Shown here piece after piece: positions 15,370-23,138 of a DNA stretch of 64,000 bases. The stretch's first letter is position 1; each line of letters begins with the position of its first letter. The translations under genes were made by a program, and so were the position numbers. Source of the stretch: Actinophytocola sp035634895 (GTDB taxonomy: Bacteria; Actinomycetota; Actinomycetes; Mycobacteriales; Pseudonocardiaceae); contig NZ_DASQCC010000266.1 of assembly GCF_035634895.1 (NCBI RefSeq), positions 1-64,000 of the forward strand, written 5' to 3'. The notes below the pieces were generated by a model. The model worked only from the letters and a program-made list of their open reading frames with translations, was not told the DNA's origin and searched no databases.

Positions 15370-15930
15370 AGTCCGGGCAACACCAAGCAGCGGATGCTGG
15401 ACAGCGCCGTGCTGCTCCTGCGTGAGCGGGGCGCGGCCGGCGTCACGGTCGACGCCGTGCTGGCGCACAGCGGCGCGCCGCGCGGGTCCGTGTACCACCA
15501 CTTCCCCGGCGGCCGGAACGAGCTGGTCCTCGGCGCGGTACGCCAGGCCGGCGACTACATCACCGCGATGGTCGACGCCTCGGTTGCCGACGGGGACGTC
15601 CGGCAGACCGTCGAGCGGCTCGTCGGCTTCTGGCGCCGGGCGCTGACCAGGTCCGACTACCGTGCCGGCTGTCCCGTCGTCGCATTGGCGATCGACAGCC
15701 GGGAGAGCATCCCGGAGGCGGCCGAGCTGGTGCGGGAGATCTTCGCGCGGTGGCGGACCAGCCTGGCGGAAGTGCTGTCCGCCAACGGTTTCCCGGATGC
15801 CAGGGCCAAGCGGCTCGCGACGCTGATCGTCGCCGCGATCGAGGGCGCGATCATCCTGTGCCGCGCGCGGCGTGACCTGTCCCCGCTCGACGACGTCCAC
15901 GCCGAGATCGCGCCCCTCCTCGGAGAATAG
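15367..15930 (+). CDS. TetR-family regulator
   Basis: The 187-aa protein has an N-terminal TetR HTH (MLDSAVLLLRERGAAGVTVD, AVLAHSGAPRGSVYHHFPGG, the YHHF recognition motif), followed by an all-helical ligand domain with VGFWRRALTRSDYRAGCPVV. That GCP-containing segment is typical of the YcdC/TetR_C LmrA-like subgroup. It lies 9 bp upstream of the molybdopterin oxidoreductase gene in the same direction, so it most likely controls that gene and itself. Confidence 0.9.
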   Translation: MSPGNTKQRMLDSAVLLLRERGAAGVTVDAVLAHSGAPRGSVYHHFPGGRNELVLGAVRQAGDYITAMVDASVADGDVRQTVERLVGFWRRALTRSDYRAGCPVVALAIDSRESIPEAAELVREIFARWRTSLAEVLSANGFPDARAKRLATLIVAAIEGAIILCRARRDLSPLDDVHAEIAPLLGE

Positions 15931-15939
15931 GAGCCCGCC

Positions 15940-18165
15940 ATGTGGCGACCCAGCGCCTGCATCCTCTGCGAGTGCAACTGCGGCATCGAGGTACTCGTCG
16001 GGGAGGACGGCCGGTCCTTCCAGAAGATCCGCGGGGACAAGCTGCACCCGGCGTCGGCGGGATACACCTGCAACAAGGCGCTGCGGCTGGACCTCTACCA
16101 GAACGGCGACACCGGGCGGCTCACGAAACCCTTGCGCCGCAAGGCGGACGGCGAGTTCGAGGAGATCGGCTGGGACACCGCGATCAGCGAGATCGCGGCC
16201 AGGCTCGGCGGCATCCGGGACACCCACGGCGGCGAGACGATCTTCTACTACGGCGGCGGTGGCCAGGGCAACCACCTCGGCGGCGCCTACTCGCCGGCCA
16301 CGCTGCACGCGTTCGGCGCGCGGTACCGGTCGTCCGCGCTGGCACAGGAGAAGACCGGCGAGTTCTGGGTGAACGCGCGGATGCTCGGGCACATCTCCCG
16401 TGCGGACTTCGAACACTGCGAGGTCGCGCTGTTCGTCGGCAAGAACCCCTACCAGTCACACGGTTTCCCGCGTGCGCGGTCGGTGCTGAAGGAGATCGCG
16501 AAGGACCCGGCACGGTCGATGATCGTGATCGACCCGGTGCGCACGGACACCGCGGAGCTGGCCGACTTCCACCTGCAGGTCCGGCCGGGCACGGACGTCT
16601 ACCTGCTGACGGCGCTGGCTGCCGTGCTGGTGCAGGAGAACCTGGTCGCCACGGACTGGCTCGCCGCGCACACGGAAGGCCTGGCCGCGGTCACAGCGGT
16701 GCTCCGTGAGGTTCCGGTTGCCGACTACTGCGTGATCTCCGGGGTGGACGAGGCCCGGGTGCGTGCCGCCGCCGCCCGGATCGCCGCCGCGTCGTCGGTC
16801 GCCGTGTTCGAGGACCTGGGCGTCCAGATGAACCGGGACTCCACCGTGGTCAGCTACGTCGAGAAGCTGGTGTGGCTGCTGACCGGCAACTTCGGCAAGC
16901 GGGGCGCGCAGTACGTGCCGTCGGCCCTGGTGCCGATCGGCCGCGACCGGGGGCACGCGGGTGCCGACGGGCCGCGCAGTCCCGTGGCGGGAGCGCGGAT
17001 CATCAGCGGTCTGGTGCCGTGCAACGTGATCGCCGAGGAGATCCTGACCGACCATCCGAAGCGGTACCGGGCGATGCTGGTGGAGAGCGCGAACCCGGCG
17101 CACTCGCTGGCGGACTCGGCGCGGATGCGGGCGGCGCTGCGGGCGTTGGAGCTGGTGGTCGTGATCGACGTCGCGATGACGGAGACCGCGCGGCTGGCCG
17201 ACTACGTGCTGCCGACCCCGACCCAGTACGAGAAGTTCGAGGCGACGTTCTTCAACTTCGACTTCCCGCGCAACGTCTTCCACCTGCGGCACCCGGTCGT
17301 GCCGGCGCCGCCAGGCGTGCTGCCGGAGCCGGAGATCCACGCGCGGCTCGTGGAGGCGTCCGGCGCGCTGACGTCGTCGGACTACGAGCCACTGCGTGCG
17401 GCGGCGGCCCGGGGACGGGCCGAGTTCGCGCAGGCTTTCCTCGCGGCCATGGGCGATCCGGCCAAACGGCGGCTGGCCCCGGTGCTGCTGTACCGCACGC
17501 TGGGCCCGACGCTGCCGCACGACGCGGCGGCCGCCGCGATGCTGTGGATGGCCGCGCACGAGTGCGCCCGCCAGAACCCGGCCGGGGTCGAGAAGGCCGG
17601 CCACGGCTCGGGACTGCTCGCGGGAGAACGGCTCTTCGACGCCATAGTCGACGGTTCACACGGCGTGGAGATCACCCACGACGACTACGAGGCGTCGTGG
17701 CAGCGGCTCAGGCGGGAGCGGATCCAGCTGGACGTGCCGGAGCTGCTCGCGGCGGTGGCGGCGTTGCGGGACCGGCCGGTGCCGGTCCCGGACCCCGACT
17801 GGCCGTTCGTGCTGTCGGCCGGGGAACGCCGCGCGTTCACGGCGAACACGATCATGCGCGACCCGAGCTGGCGGCGGCGCGACCCCGAGGGCAGGCTGCG
17901 GATGAGCTCGAAGGACGCGGCGGAGCTGGGCCTGGCGGCGGGCGACCGGGTGCGGCTGACGACGCGCCGGGGCACGGCGGAGGTGACGGTGGACCCGACG
18001 GACGCGATGCTGCCGGGGCATGTCTCGTTGCCGAACGGGCTGGGGCTGACGGTGCGGGAGCGGACAGGGGTGGCGCCGAACGAGCTCACGGCGGCCGAGG
18101 ACCGCGACGAATGGGCCGGGACGCCGTGGCACAAGCACGTGCCAGCCAGAGTGGAGGCCTTGTAA
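15940..18165 (+). CDS. Molybdopterin-dependent oxidoreductase with [4Fe-4S] site
   Basis: The 741-aa protein belongs to the DMSO-reductase superfamily (FdhA/NasA-like). Cys 7, 10, 14 and 44 (CILCECNC...YTCNK) bind a [4Fe-4S] cluster; the molybdopterin regions follow (IFYYGGGGQGNHLGG, VALFVGKNPYQSHGF, MIVIDPVRTDTAELADFHL), then NFGKRGAQYV, LVESANPAHSL and a C-terminal molydopterin dinucleotide-binding domain (RMSSKDAAELGLAAGDRVRL, VSLPNGLGL). No Tat signal exists, so it is cytosolic. The substrate is unknown; no partner electron-transfer subunit is adjacent. AGGAG upstream of ATG 15940; probably in operon with TetR. Confidence 0.9.
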   Translation: MWRPSACILCECNCGIEVLVGEDGRSFQKIRGDKLHPASAGYTCNKALRLDLYQNGDTGRLTKPLRRKADGEFEEIGWDTAISEIAARLGGIRDTHGGETIFYYGGGGQGNHLGGAYSPATLHAFGARYRSSALAQEKTGEFWVNARMLGHISRADFEHCEVALFVGKNPYQSHGFPRARSVLKEIAKDPARSMIVIDPVRTDTAELADFHLQVRPGTDVYLLTALAAVLVQENLVATDWLAAHTEGLAAVTAVLREVPVADYCVISGVDEARVRAAAARIAAASSVAVFEDLGVQMNRDSTVVSYVEKLVWLLTGNFGKRGAQYVPSALVPIGRDRGHAGADGPRSPVAGARIISGLVPCNVIAEEILTDHPKRYRAMLVESANPAHSLADSARMRAALRALELVVVIDVAMTETARLADYVLPTPTQYEKFEATFFNFDFPRNVFHLRHPVVPAPPGVLPEPEIHARLVEASGALTSSDYEPLRAAAARGRAEFAQAFLAAMGDPAKRRLAPVLLYRTLGPTLPHDAAAAAMLWMAAHECARQNPAGVEKAGHGSGLLAGERLFDAIVDGSHGVEITHDDYEASWQRLRRERIQLDVPELLAAVAALRDRPVPVPDPDWPFVLSAGERRAFTANTIMRDPSWRRRDPEGRLRMSSKDAAELGLAAGDRVRLTTRRGTAEVTVDPTDAMLPGHVSLPNGLGLTVRERTGVAPNELTAAEDRDEWAGTPWHKHVPARVEAL

Positions 18166-18177
18166 GTTATTACGCTG

Positions 18178-18232
18178 TCGCTTACTAACGTCCCCGTGCC
18201 TGCCCCGAACGCTGGCGCGGATCGGTAAGCGA
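18178..18232 (+). promoter_or_regulatory. Candidate MarR operator (separated inverted repeat)
   Basis: TCGCTTAC at 18178-18185 and its exact complement GTAAGCGA at 18225-18232 flank the probable promoter of the MarR gene. GATACC/TACCGT at about 18231-18238 can be a -10, with the ATG at 18245. A looped or two-site autorepression by the MarR product is likely; only the repeat itself is seen. Confidence 0.5.
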
Positions 18233-18244
18233 TACCGTAGCAAC

Positions 18245-18673
18245 ATGACCCCGGCACAACGACGGGCCGTTGCCGAGCAGACACGTGGTGCCGTTGCCCG
18301 GCTCGCGCGCCGACTTCGGGCCGAACGCCCGGACGACGCGCTCAGCAGCAACAAGATCGGCGTCCTCAGTTACCTCCGCCGGCACGGCCCCAGCAGTCCC
18401 GGCGAGATCGCCGCCGCCGAGCACCAGCAGCCACAGTCGCTCACGCGGGTCTACGCCGAGCTCGAGACCGCCGGCTTCGTCAGGCGTTCGCCCAACGAGA
18501 CCGACAAGCGGGGCGCGGTGCTCGAGCTGACCAGAGCGGGCAACGACATGCTGCGTCGGGACATGGCGCACCGGGCCACCTGGCTCGCCGACGCCCTGGA
18601 GGACCTGCCGGACCTGGAGGTCGAGGTGCTCGGCCTCGCGGCCGTGATCATGGATCGGCTGGCCGAGCGATGA
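18245..18673 (+). CDS. MarR-family regulator
   Basis: The 142-aa protein has the MarR winged helix: KIGVLSYLRRHGPSSPGEIA, AAEHQQPQSLTRVYAELETA, wing VRRSPNETDKRGAVLELT. Flanking helices form the dimer interface. The DKR residues in the wing are the family hallmark. Its last four bases overlap the start of the GH13 gene (ATGA), so the two are translationally coupled. It probably represses the pair through the inverted repeat upstream. Confidence 0.9.
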   Translation: MTPAQRRAVAEQTRGAVARLARRLRAERPDDALSSNKIGVLSYLRRHGPSSPGEIAAAEHQQPQSLTRVYAELETAGFVRRSPNETDKRGAVLELTRAGNDMLRRDMAHRATWLADALEDLPDLEVEVLGLAAVIMDRLAER

Positions 18674-19878
18674 CCGAACCAGACTGGGTCCGGCACGCCA
18701 TCTGGTGGCACGTCTACCCGCTCGGCTTCACCGGGGCCGAGCCGCACGCGCGACAGGACGTCGTGCACCGGCTCACGCGGCTCGAGTCCTGGCTCGACTA
18801 CGCGATCCGCCTCGGCGCCTCGGGGCTCGCCCTCGGACCGATCTTCGCCGCCGAGACGCACGGGTACGACACCATCGACCACTACCGCGTCGATCCTCGC
18901 CTCGGCGACGTGGCCGACTTCGGCAGCCTGGTCGACGCCGCGCACGCCAAAGGACTGAAGGTGTTGCTGGACGGCGTCTTCAACCACGCCGGCCGTTCCT
19001 TCGCCCGCCCCGGCCTACTCGCCGGCGGCACCTTCGAGGGCCACGACAACCTCGCCACGCTCGACCATGACTCCCCCGCCGTGCGCGACTACGTCACCGA
19101 CGTCATGTGCCACTGGCTGGCCGCAGGCGCGGACGGCTGGCGCCTCGACGCCGCCTACGCGACACCGCGTCCATTCTGGACGGACGTCCTCGCTCGGGTG
19201 AGCGCCCGGCACCCGCACGCGTACCTGCTCGGCGAGGTCATCCACGGCGACTACCCGGCGATCGTCGCCGAGACCGGCATGCACGCGGTCACGCAGTACG
19301 AGCTATGGAAGGCGATCTGGAGCAGTCTCAACGACCGCAACCTCTTCGAGCTGGCGTGGGCATTGAAACGACATGCCGGCTACCTGGACTCCTTCGTGCC
19401 TCTCACCTTCGTCGGCAACCACGACGTCACCCGCATCGCCACTCGCCTCACCGACGAACGGCTCCTGCCCCACGCACTCGCCATCCTGTTCACCACAGGC
19501 GGCACCCCGGCCGTCTACTACGGAGACGAGCAGGCTTTCCAAGGTCACAAAGAGGAACGGGAAGGCGGCGACGACGCCGTCCGTCCACAGTTCCCCGCGG
19601 ACCCGGCCGGACTCGCGCCCTGGGGCGCCGCCACTTTCCGCCTGCACCAGGACCTCATCGGCCTGCGCAGGCGGAACCCGTGGCTGCACAACGCACGCAC
19701 CACCGCGGAACAGCTGACCAACACCACCGCCGTCCTCGAGACCACCGACGGCACACACCGGCTGACGACGGTGCTCAACCTCGCCGAGGAGCCGATTCCC
19801 TTGCCACAAGGGACGGTTCTGCTCGGCCAGGCGGACCCGGGCAGCCTGCCCGCCCTTGGCTGGGCCGTACTTGGCTGA
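18670..19878 (+). CDS. GH13 alpha-amylase-family enzyme
   Basis: The 402-aa protein has the four GH13 regions: I, LLDGVFNHAG (Asp, His); II, GWRLDAAYA with the nucleophile Asp; III, AYLLGEVIHG with the acid/base Glu; IV, FVGNHDVTRIA with the transition-state Asp. GGTPAVYYGDEQAF precedes the small C-terminal beta domain. There is no signal peptide, so it acts on intracellular oligosaccharides (maltodextrin, trehalose or similar). The family is short compared with typical secreted amylases (about 450-600 aa). Coupling to a MarR regulator suggests induction by a small ligand rather than by LacI-type sugar control. Confidence 0.88.
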   Translation: MTEPDWVRHAIWWHVYPLGFTGAEPHARQDVVHRLTRLESWLDYAIRLGASGLALGPIFAAETHGYDTIDHYRVDPRLGDVADFGSLVDAAHAKGLKVLLDGVFNHAGRSFARPGLLAGGTFEGHDNLATLDHDSPAVRDYVTDVMCHWLAAGADGWRLDAAYATPRPFWTDVLARVSARHPHAYLLGEVIHGDYPAIVAETGMHAVTQYELWKAIWSSLNDRNLFELAWALKRHAGYLDSFVPLTFVGNHDVTRIATRLTDERLLPHALAILFTTGGTPAVYYGDEQAFQGHKEEREGGDDAVRPQFPADPAGLAPWGAATFRLHQDLIGLRRRNPWLHNARTTAEQLTNTTAVLETTDGTHRLTTVLNLAEEPIPLPQGTVLLGQADPGSLPALGWAVLG

Positions 19879-19904
19879 CACGCGAGCCCGGCCTGCCCGG
19901 TTCG

Positions 19905-20075
19905 CTAGTGTCCTGCGCCAGACATCAGGCAACTAATTCGGCGGCCCAGCTTCCTGCTGGCAGCGTTGCCGGTTCGCCCAAGTACCACCCAGTACGAGGG
20001 CGAACCGGTGCCTTGCCAGCAGAAACCCGGATCCACCGACTTAATCACCGCATTTCCGGCGCAGGACACAACTAG
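19905..20075. mobile_element. MITE-like palindromic element between convergent genes
   Basis: A segment of about 170 bp is an imperfect palindrome along its whole length. The ends are TGTCCTGCGCC at 19909-19919 and its complement GGCGCAGGACA at 20058-20068, flanked by CTAG at 19905-19908 and 20072-20075. Inner arms match too: CTGCTGGCA with TGCCAGCAG, and CCGGTTCGCCC with GGGCGAACCGG around an 18-nt apex. No coding capacity. It looks like a miniature inverted-repeat element with a possible CTAG target duplication; as RNA it would also form a bidirectional terminator for the GH13 and ABC-F genes. Confidence 0.7.
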
Positions 20076-21661
20076 TTCTCCGTCAGGACACCCTTCCCGA
20101 GGGTCAGCCAGCGGGTCACACCGATGTCCGCCAGGAAGCGTTCGTCGTGGCTCACCACCACGAACGCGCCCTGGTAGGCGTTCAACGCGCTCGTCAGCTG
20201 CTCGACGCTCACCAGGTCCAGGTTGTTGGTCGGCTCGTCGAGCAGCAGCAGTTGCGGCGCCGGCTCGGCACGCAGCACGCACAGCAGCGTCGCGCGCAGC
20301 CGTTCGCCGCCAGACAGGACGCCGACCGGCAGCTGGGCACGTTCCTCCGGGAACAGGAAACGGGCCAGCAGATGCATTGTCTCGGTCGGACCGAGCCCCG
20401 GCGCGAACGCACGCAGGTTCGCCATCGTGCTGCGCGACGGGTCCAGCAGGTCCAGGCGCTGTGCCAGGTAGGCGATCCGGCCGGCGGCCCGGTTCGTCAG
20501 GCCGCTGTCCGGTGCCAGGTCGCCGCTGACCACGCGAAGCAGCGTGGACTTGCCGGCGCCGTTCGCGCCCAGCAACGCGATCCGCTCGGGGCCACGGATC
20601 GCCAGGGTCAGGTCGTCGAAGAGGTCCCGCACGCGGATCCGCTCACCGTGGAACACCATGCGGCCGGCCGGGACCGTGGTGTCGGGCAGTGACAGCGCCA
20701 GCGTGTCGTCCGCACGCAACGCGCGGTCCGCCTCGGCCAGCCGCGCCCGCGCGCCCTCGACCCGTTGCGAGTGCGTGTCGTCCGCGCGGCCGGCGGACTC
20801 CTGTGCACGCCGCTGCAGCATGCCACGCACGATCCGCGGGATGTCGGTGTTGGTGCGGGCCGCGTTGCCGGCCCGCTTCTGCGCACGTTCCCGTGCCTGT
20901 TGCAGCTCCCGCTTCTCCCGCTTCAATTCCTGCTCGGCGCCGCGGAGGTTCTTCTCGGCGACCTCCCGCGCGGACCGCTTCGCCTCCTCGTACGCGGCGA
21001 AGTTCCCGCCGAAGAAGGTGATCGCGGACGGCCCGAGCTCGGCGATGCGGTCCATGCGGTCGAGCAGCACACGGTCGTGGCTCACCAGGAGCAGGCAGCC
21101 CGCCCACGCGCCGAGCACGTCGTACAGCCGGTGCCGCGCGGCGCGGTCGAGGTTGTTGGTCGGCTCGTCGAGCAGCAGCACGTCCGGCTGCTTCAACAGC
21201 TGTGCCGCCAGGCCCAACGACACGACCTGACCGCCGCTGAGTGTCCCAAGTGGACGGTCGAGGGTGACCTCACCCAGGCCCAGCCGGTCGAGCTGGACCC
21301 TCGCGCGTTCCTCGACGTCCCAGTCGTTTCCGACGGCGGCGAAGTTCTCCTCGCTCGCGTCTCCGGCCTCGATGGCGGCCAGCGCGGCGACGACCGGGGC
21401 GACCTCCAGCACCTCGGCGACGGTCAGGGGCGCGGTGAGCGGCAGCGTCTGCGGGAGGTAGCCGAGCAGGCCCTCGACGGTGACCGCGCCCGCGTCGGGC
21501 GTCAGCTCGCCGGCGACCAGGCGCAGCAGCGTGCTCTTGCCGGCGCCGTTGGGCGCGACCAGACCGGTGCGCCCAGCGGCGACGGAGAAGGACAGGTCGG
21601 TGAGAACGGGAGTGCCGTCCGGCCAGGAAAAGGACAGGCCGGCACAGACGATCTTGGACAT
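20072..21661 (-). CDS. ABC-F family ATPase (ribosome-protection type)
   Basis: The 529-aa protein has two ABC domains and no membrane segment. Domain 1: Walker A APNGAGKSTLL, signature LSGGQVVSLGLA, Walker B LLLDEPTNNLD. Domain 2: GANGAGKSTLL, LSGGERLRATL, LLLLDEPTNNLD. A charged linker (about residues 220-320, NLRGAEQELKREKRELQQAR) is the P-site-tRNA interaction motif region. ABC-F proteins displace antibiotics from the ribosome or act in translation control. The order and length fit the antibiotic-resistance subgroup (Vga/Msr/VarM-like), supported by the attenuator-like leader. The TAG stop lies in the CTAG at the edge of the MITE-like element. Confidence 0.88.
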   Translation of the reverse strand: MSKIVCAGLSFSWPDGTPVLTDLSFSVAAGRTGLVAPNGAGKSTLLRLVAGELTPDAGAVTVEGLLGYLPQTLPLTAPLTVAEVLEVAPVVAALAAIEAGDASEENFAAVGNDWDVEERARVQLDRLGLGEVTLDRPLGTLSGGQVVSLGLAAQLLKQPDVLLLDEPTNNLDRAARHRLYDVLGAWAGCLLLVSHDRVLLDRMDRIAELGPSAITFFGGNFAAYEEAKRSAREVAEKNLRGAEQELKREKRELQQARERAQKRAGNAARTNTDIPRIVRGMLQRRAQESAGRADDTHSQRVEGARARLAEADRALRADDTLALSLPDTTVPAGRMVFHGERIRVRDLFDDLTLAIRGPERIALLGANGAGKSTLLRVVSGDLAPDSGLTNRAAGRIAYLAQRLDLLDPSRSTMANLRAFAPGLGPTETMHLLARFLFPEERAQLPVGVLSGGERLRATLLCVLRAEPAPQLLLLDEPTNNLDLVSVEQLTSALNAYQGAFVVVSHDERFLADIGVTRWLTLGKGVLTEN

Positions 21662-21675
21662 GTGGTGGCTTTCGC

Positions 21676-21817
21676 TTGTCCCGGGCGCACGTCAACCGCC
21701 CGGAAGGGGACGGGACAACGAGGGCACGACGAACAGCGGTGCGGTCAACGCACCGTCTGCCGGTCCGGGCTCACCCGGAGACGTCGTCCTCGGCCACCAC
21801 GCGTACTGCTCCCCTTC
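21676..21817 (-). promoter_or_regulatory. Attenuator-like leader with short uORF
   Basis: Upstream of the ABC-F gene an uORF of nine codons (GTG 21800 to TGA 21771, MVAEDDVSG) has a strong GAAGGGGAG ribosome site 8 nt before it. Its stop lies in a CCGGG/CCCGG hairpin (21764-21777), followed by a perfect 7-bp hairpin (21737-21743 with 21749-21755) and a third stem CCGGGCG/CGCCCGG (21681-21687 with 21697-21703). That third stem overlaps an alternative pairing, TTGTCCCG (21676-21683) with CGGGACAA (21711-21718). This is the layout of ribosome-mediated attenuation controlling antibiotic-inducible ABC-F genes. Confidence 0.6.
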
Positions 21818-21840
21818 GTCCTCACCGACGATAGCAGCCG

Positions 21841-22404
21841 CTACTTGCCCCGCCAGGCCTCGCGAAGATCGTCACACGCCTTGGGCGCGCGGTCGGCCAG
21901 CGCGTCGGCGAGCTCGAGAACCGCGGGCCGGAGGGTGGCCAGGCGGGCCAGCGTCCAGTCCCAGACCTCCTGGCTGGCCTCGGTCGCGAAGAACCGCTCC
22001 CACATGAGGTCGTGCTTCTCGTCCGGCGTCTTGGCGAACCGCTGGAGCCACTTGTCGGCGTCCTTGGACAGCTCGGGGACCGCGTCGCTCGTCTCGCCCA
22101 GGTACTCGCCCGCCTCGGTGAGCGCGCCGAGGCACTTCGCGAGCACGTCGTCCGGCAGCTGGCTCTCCCGCAGCACGCGGACCAGCCAGTCGAAGGCGTC
22201 CGGGCTGGCCGGCCACACCGACGTCTGGTGCACGATCGCGCCGCCGAAGTGCTGGGCGGCCGCGAGCTGGGTCGCGGGGTCGTCGCCCAGCAGCGCGGTC
22301 AGGTGGCCGGGAGTGTCCCGTGCCCGGCCGTACGCGTGTGGCCAGTTGGTCCACGCTGCCTTGTGCAGCGCGGAAATCTCGTGTCTGAGGCTGTCGGTCG
22401 TCAT
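21841..22404 (-). CDS. Hypothetical helical protein
   Basis: The 187-aa protein starts at ATG 22404; upstream in the same frame the sequence is antisense of the neighbouring genes. It is almost all helix, with repeated ~38-residue units (SLRHEISALHKAAWTNWPHA, ATQLAAAQHFGGAIVHQTSV, DDVLAKCLGALTEAGEYLG, WDWTLARLATLRPAVLEL) that suggest a HEAT/ARM-like solenoid. No family is recognised. It lies between the ABC-F leader and the enoyl-CoA hydratase gene, with no clear functional tie. Confidence 0.6.
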   Translation of the reverse strand: MTTDSLRHEISALHKAAWTNWPHAYGRARDTPGHLTALLGDDPATQLAAAQHFGGAIVHQTSVWPASPDAFDWLVRVLRESQLPDDVLAKCLGALTEAGEYLGETSDAVPELSKDADKWLQRFAKTPDEKHDLMWERFFATEASQEVWDWTLARLATLRPAVLELADALADRAPKACDDLREAWRGK

Positions 22405-22463
22405 GCCGGCAGAAGATACCGTCGGCGTGTGCGCCCGCGGACGCGAATGGTCGGAAACGACGG

Positions 22464-23114
22464 TCAGTTCTCGCGCAGTGCCGTCAGGGGGCCGGTGTAC
22501 ATCTGGGTCTTGATGGCCGCGAGGGTCTGCGGGTTCTTGCCGGTCAGCGCGCGGGCCCGCGCCAACGCCGTCGGCAGCACATCCTCCTCCGGCACGGCCT
22601 GGTCGACGAGGCCGGCCGTGGCCGCGTCCGCGCCGCCGAAGCGGCGGCCGGTGGTCATGGCCTCGTGCGCGGCGGCCGGCGTCAGCCTGCTCTGGATCAA
22701 CGCGGCCATGCCCGGCGTGAACGGGATGTTGATGTCGACCTCGGGCAGGCAGAAGAAGCCGCGGTCCGCACGCATCACGCGGAAGTCGTGTGCCAGCGCG
22801 AACATGGCGCCCGCCGCGAAGACGTGACCGGGGATCGCGGCGACCGTCGGGGTCGGGAACGCCAGCACGCGGGCGAGCAGACCCTGGACCTCGGCCACGT
22901 ACGACTGCAACTGGTCGCCGTGCTGGCCGAGCCAGTCGAGGTCGAGGCCGTTGGAGTAGATGCGGCTGCTCGCCGTGGTGACGAGCGGGGCCGGGGTGCG
23001 CTCGACCTCGTCCAGCGCGGTGTTCATGGCGGCGAGCCAGTCCGGGTGGAACCGGTTCTCGCCGTCGCCGAGGTCGAGCACGTAGACGTCGCCCTCGTGT
23101 TTGAGTGTCGGCAT
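22464..23114 (-). CDS. Enoyl-CoA hydratase/isomerase family protein
   Basis: The 216-aa protein is a short crotonase. The oxyanion-hole segments are TASSRIYSNGLDLDWLG and AIPGHVFAAGAMFALAHDFR; the FCLPEVDINIPFTPGM motif follows. It lacks the second catalytic Glu usual in hydratases, and the length and YSNGLDLDWL match the delta3,delta2-enoyl-CoA isomerase-like plant/actinobacterial subgroup. It probably isomerises or hydrates a CoA thioester in fatty-acid breakdown; substrate is not predictable. No other beta-oxidation gene is adjacent. Confidence 0.85.
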   Translation of the reverse strand: MPTLKHEGDVYVLDLGDGENRFHPDWLAAMNTALDEVERTPAPLVTTASSRIYSNGLDLDWLGQHGDQLQSYVAEVQGLLARVLAFPTPTVAAIPGHVFAAGAMFALAHDFRVMRADRGFFCLPEVDINIPFTPGMAALIQSRLTPAAAHEAMTTGRRFGGADAATAGLVDQAVPEEDVLPTALARARALTGKNPQTLAAIKTQMYTGPLTALREN

Positions 23115-23138
23115 ACGTCGACAGTACTGGTCGGTAAC

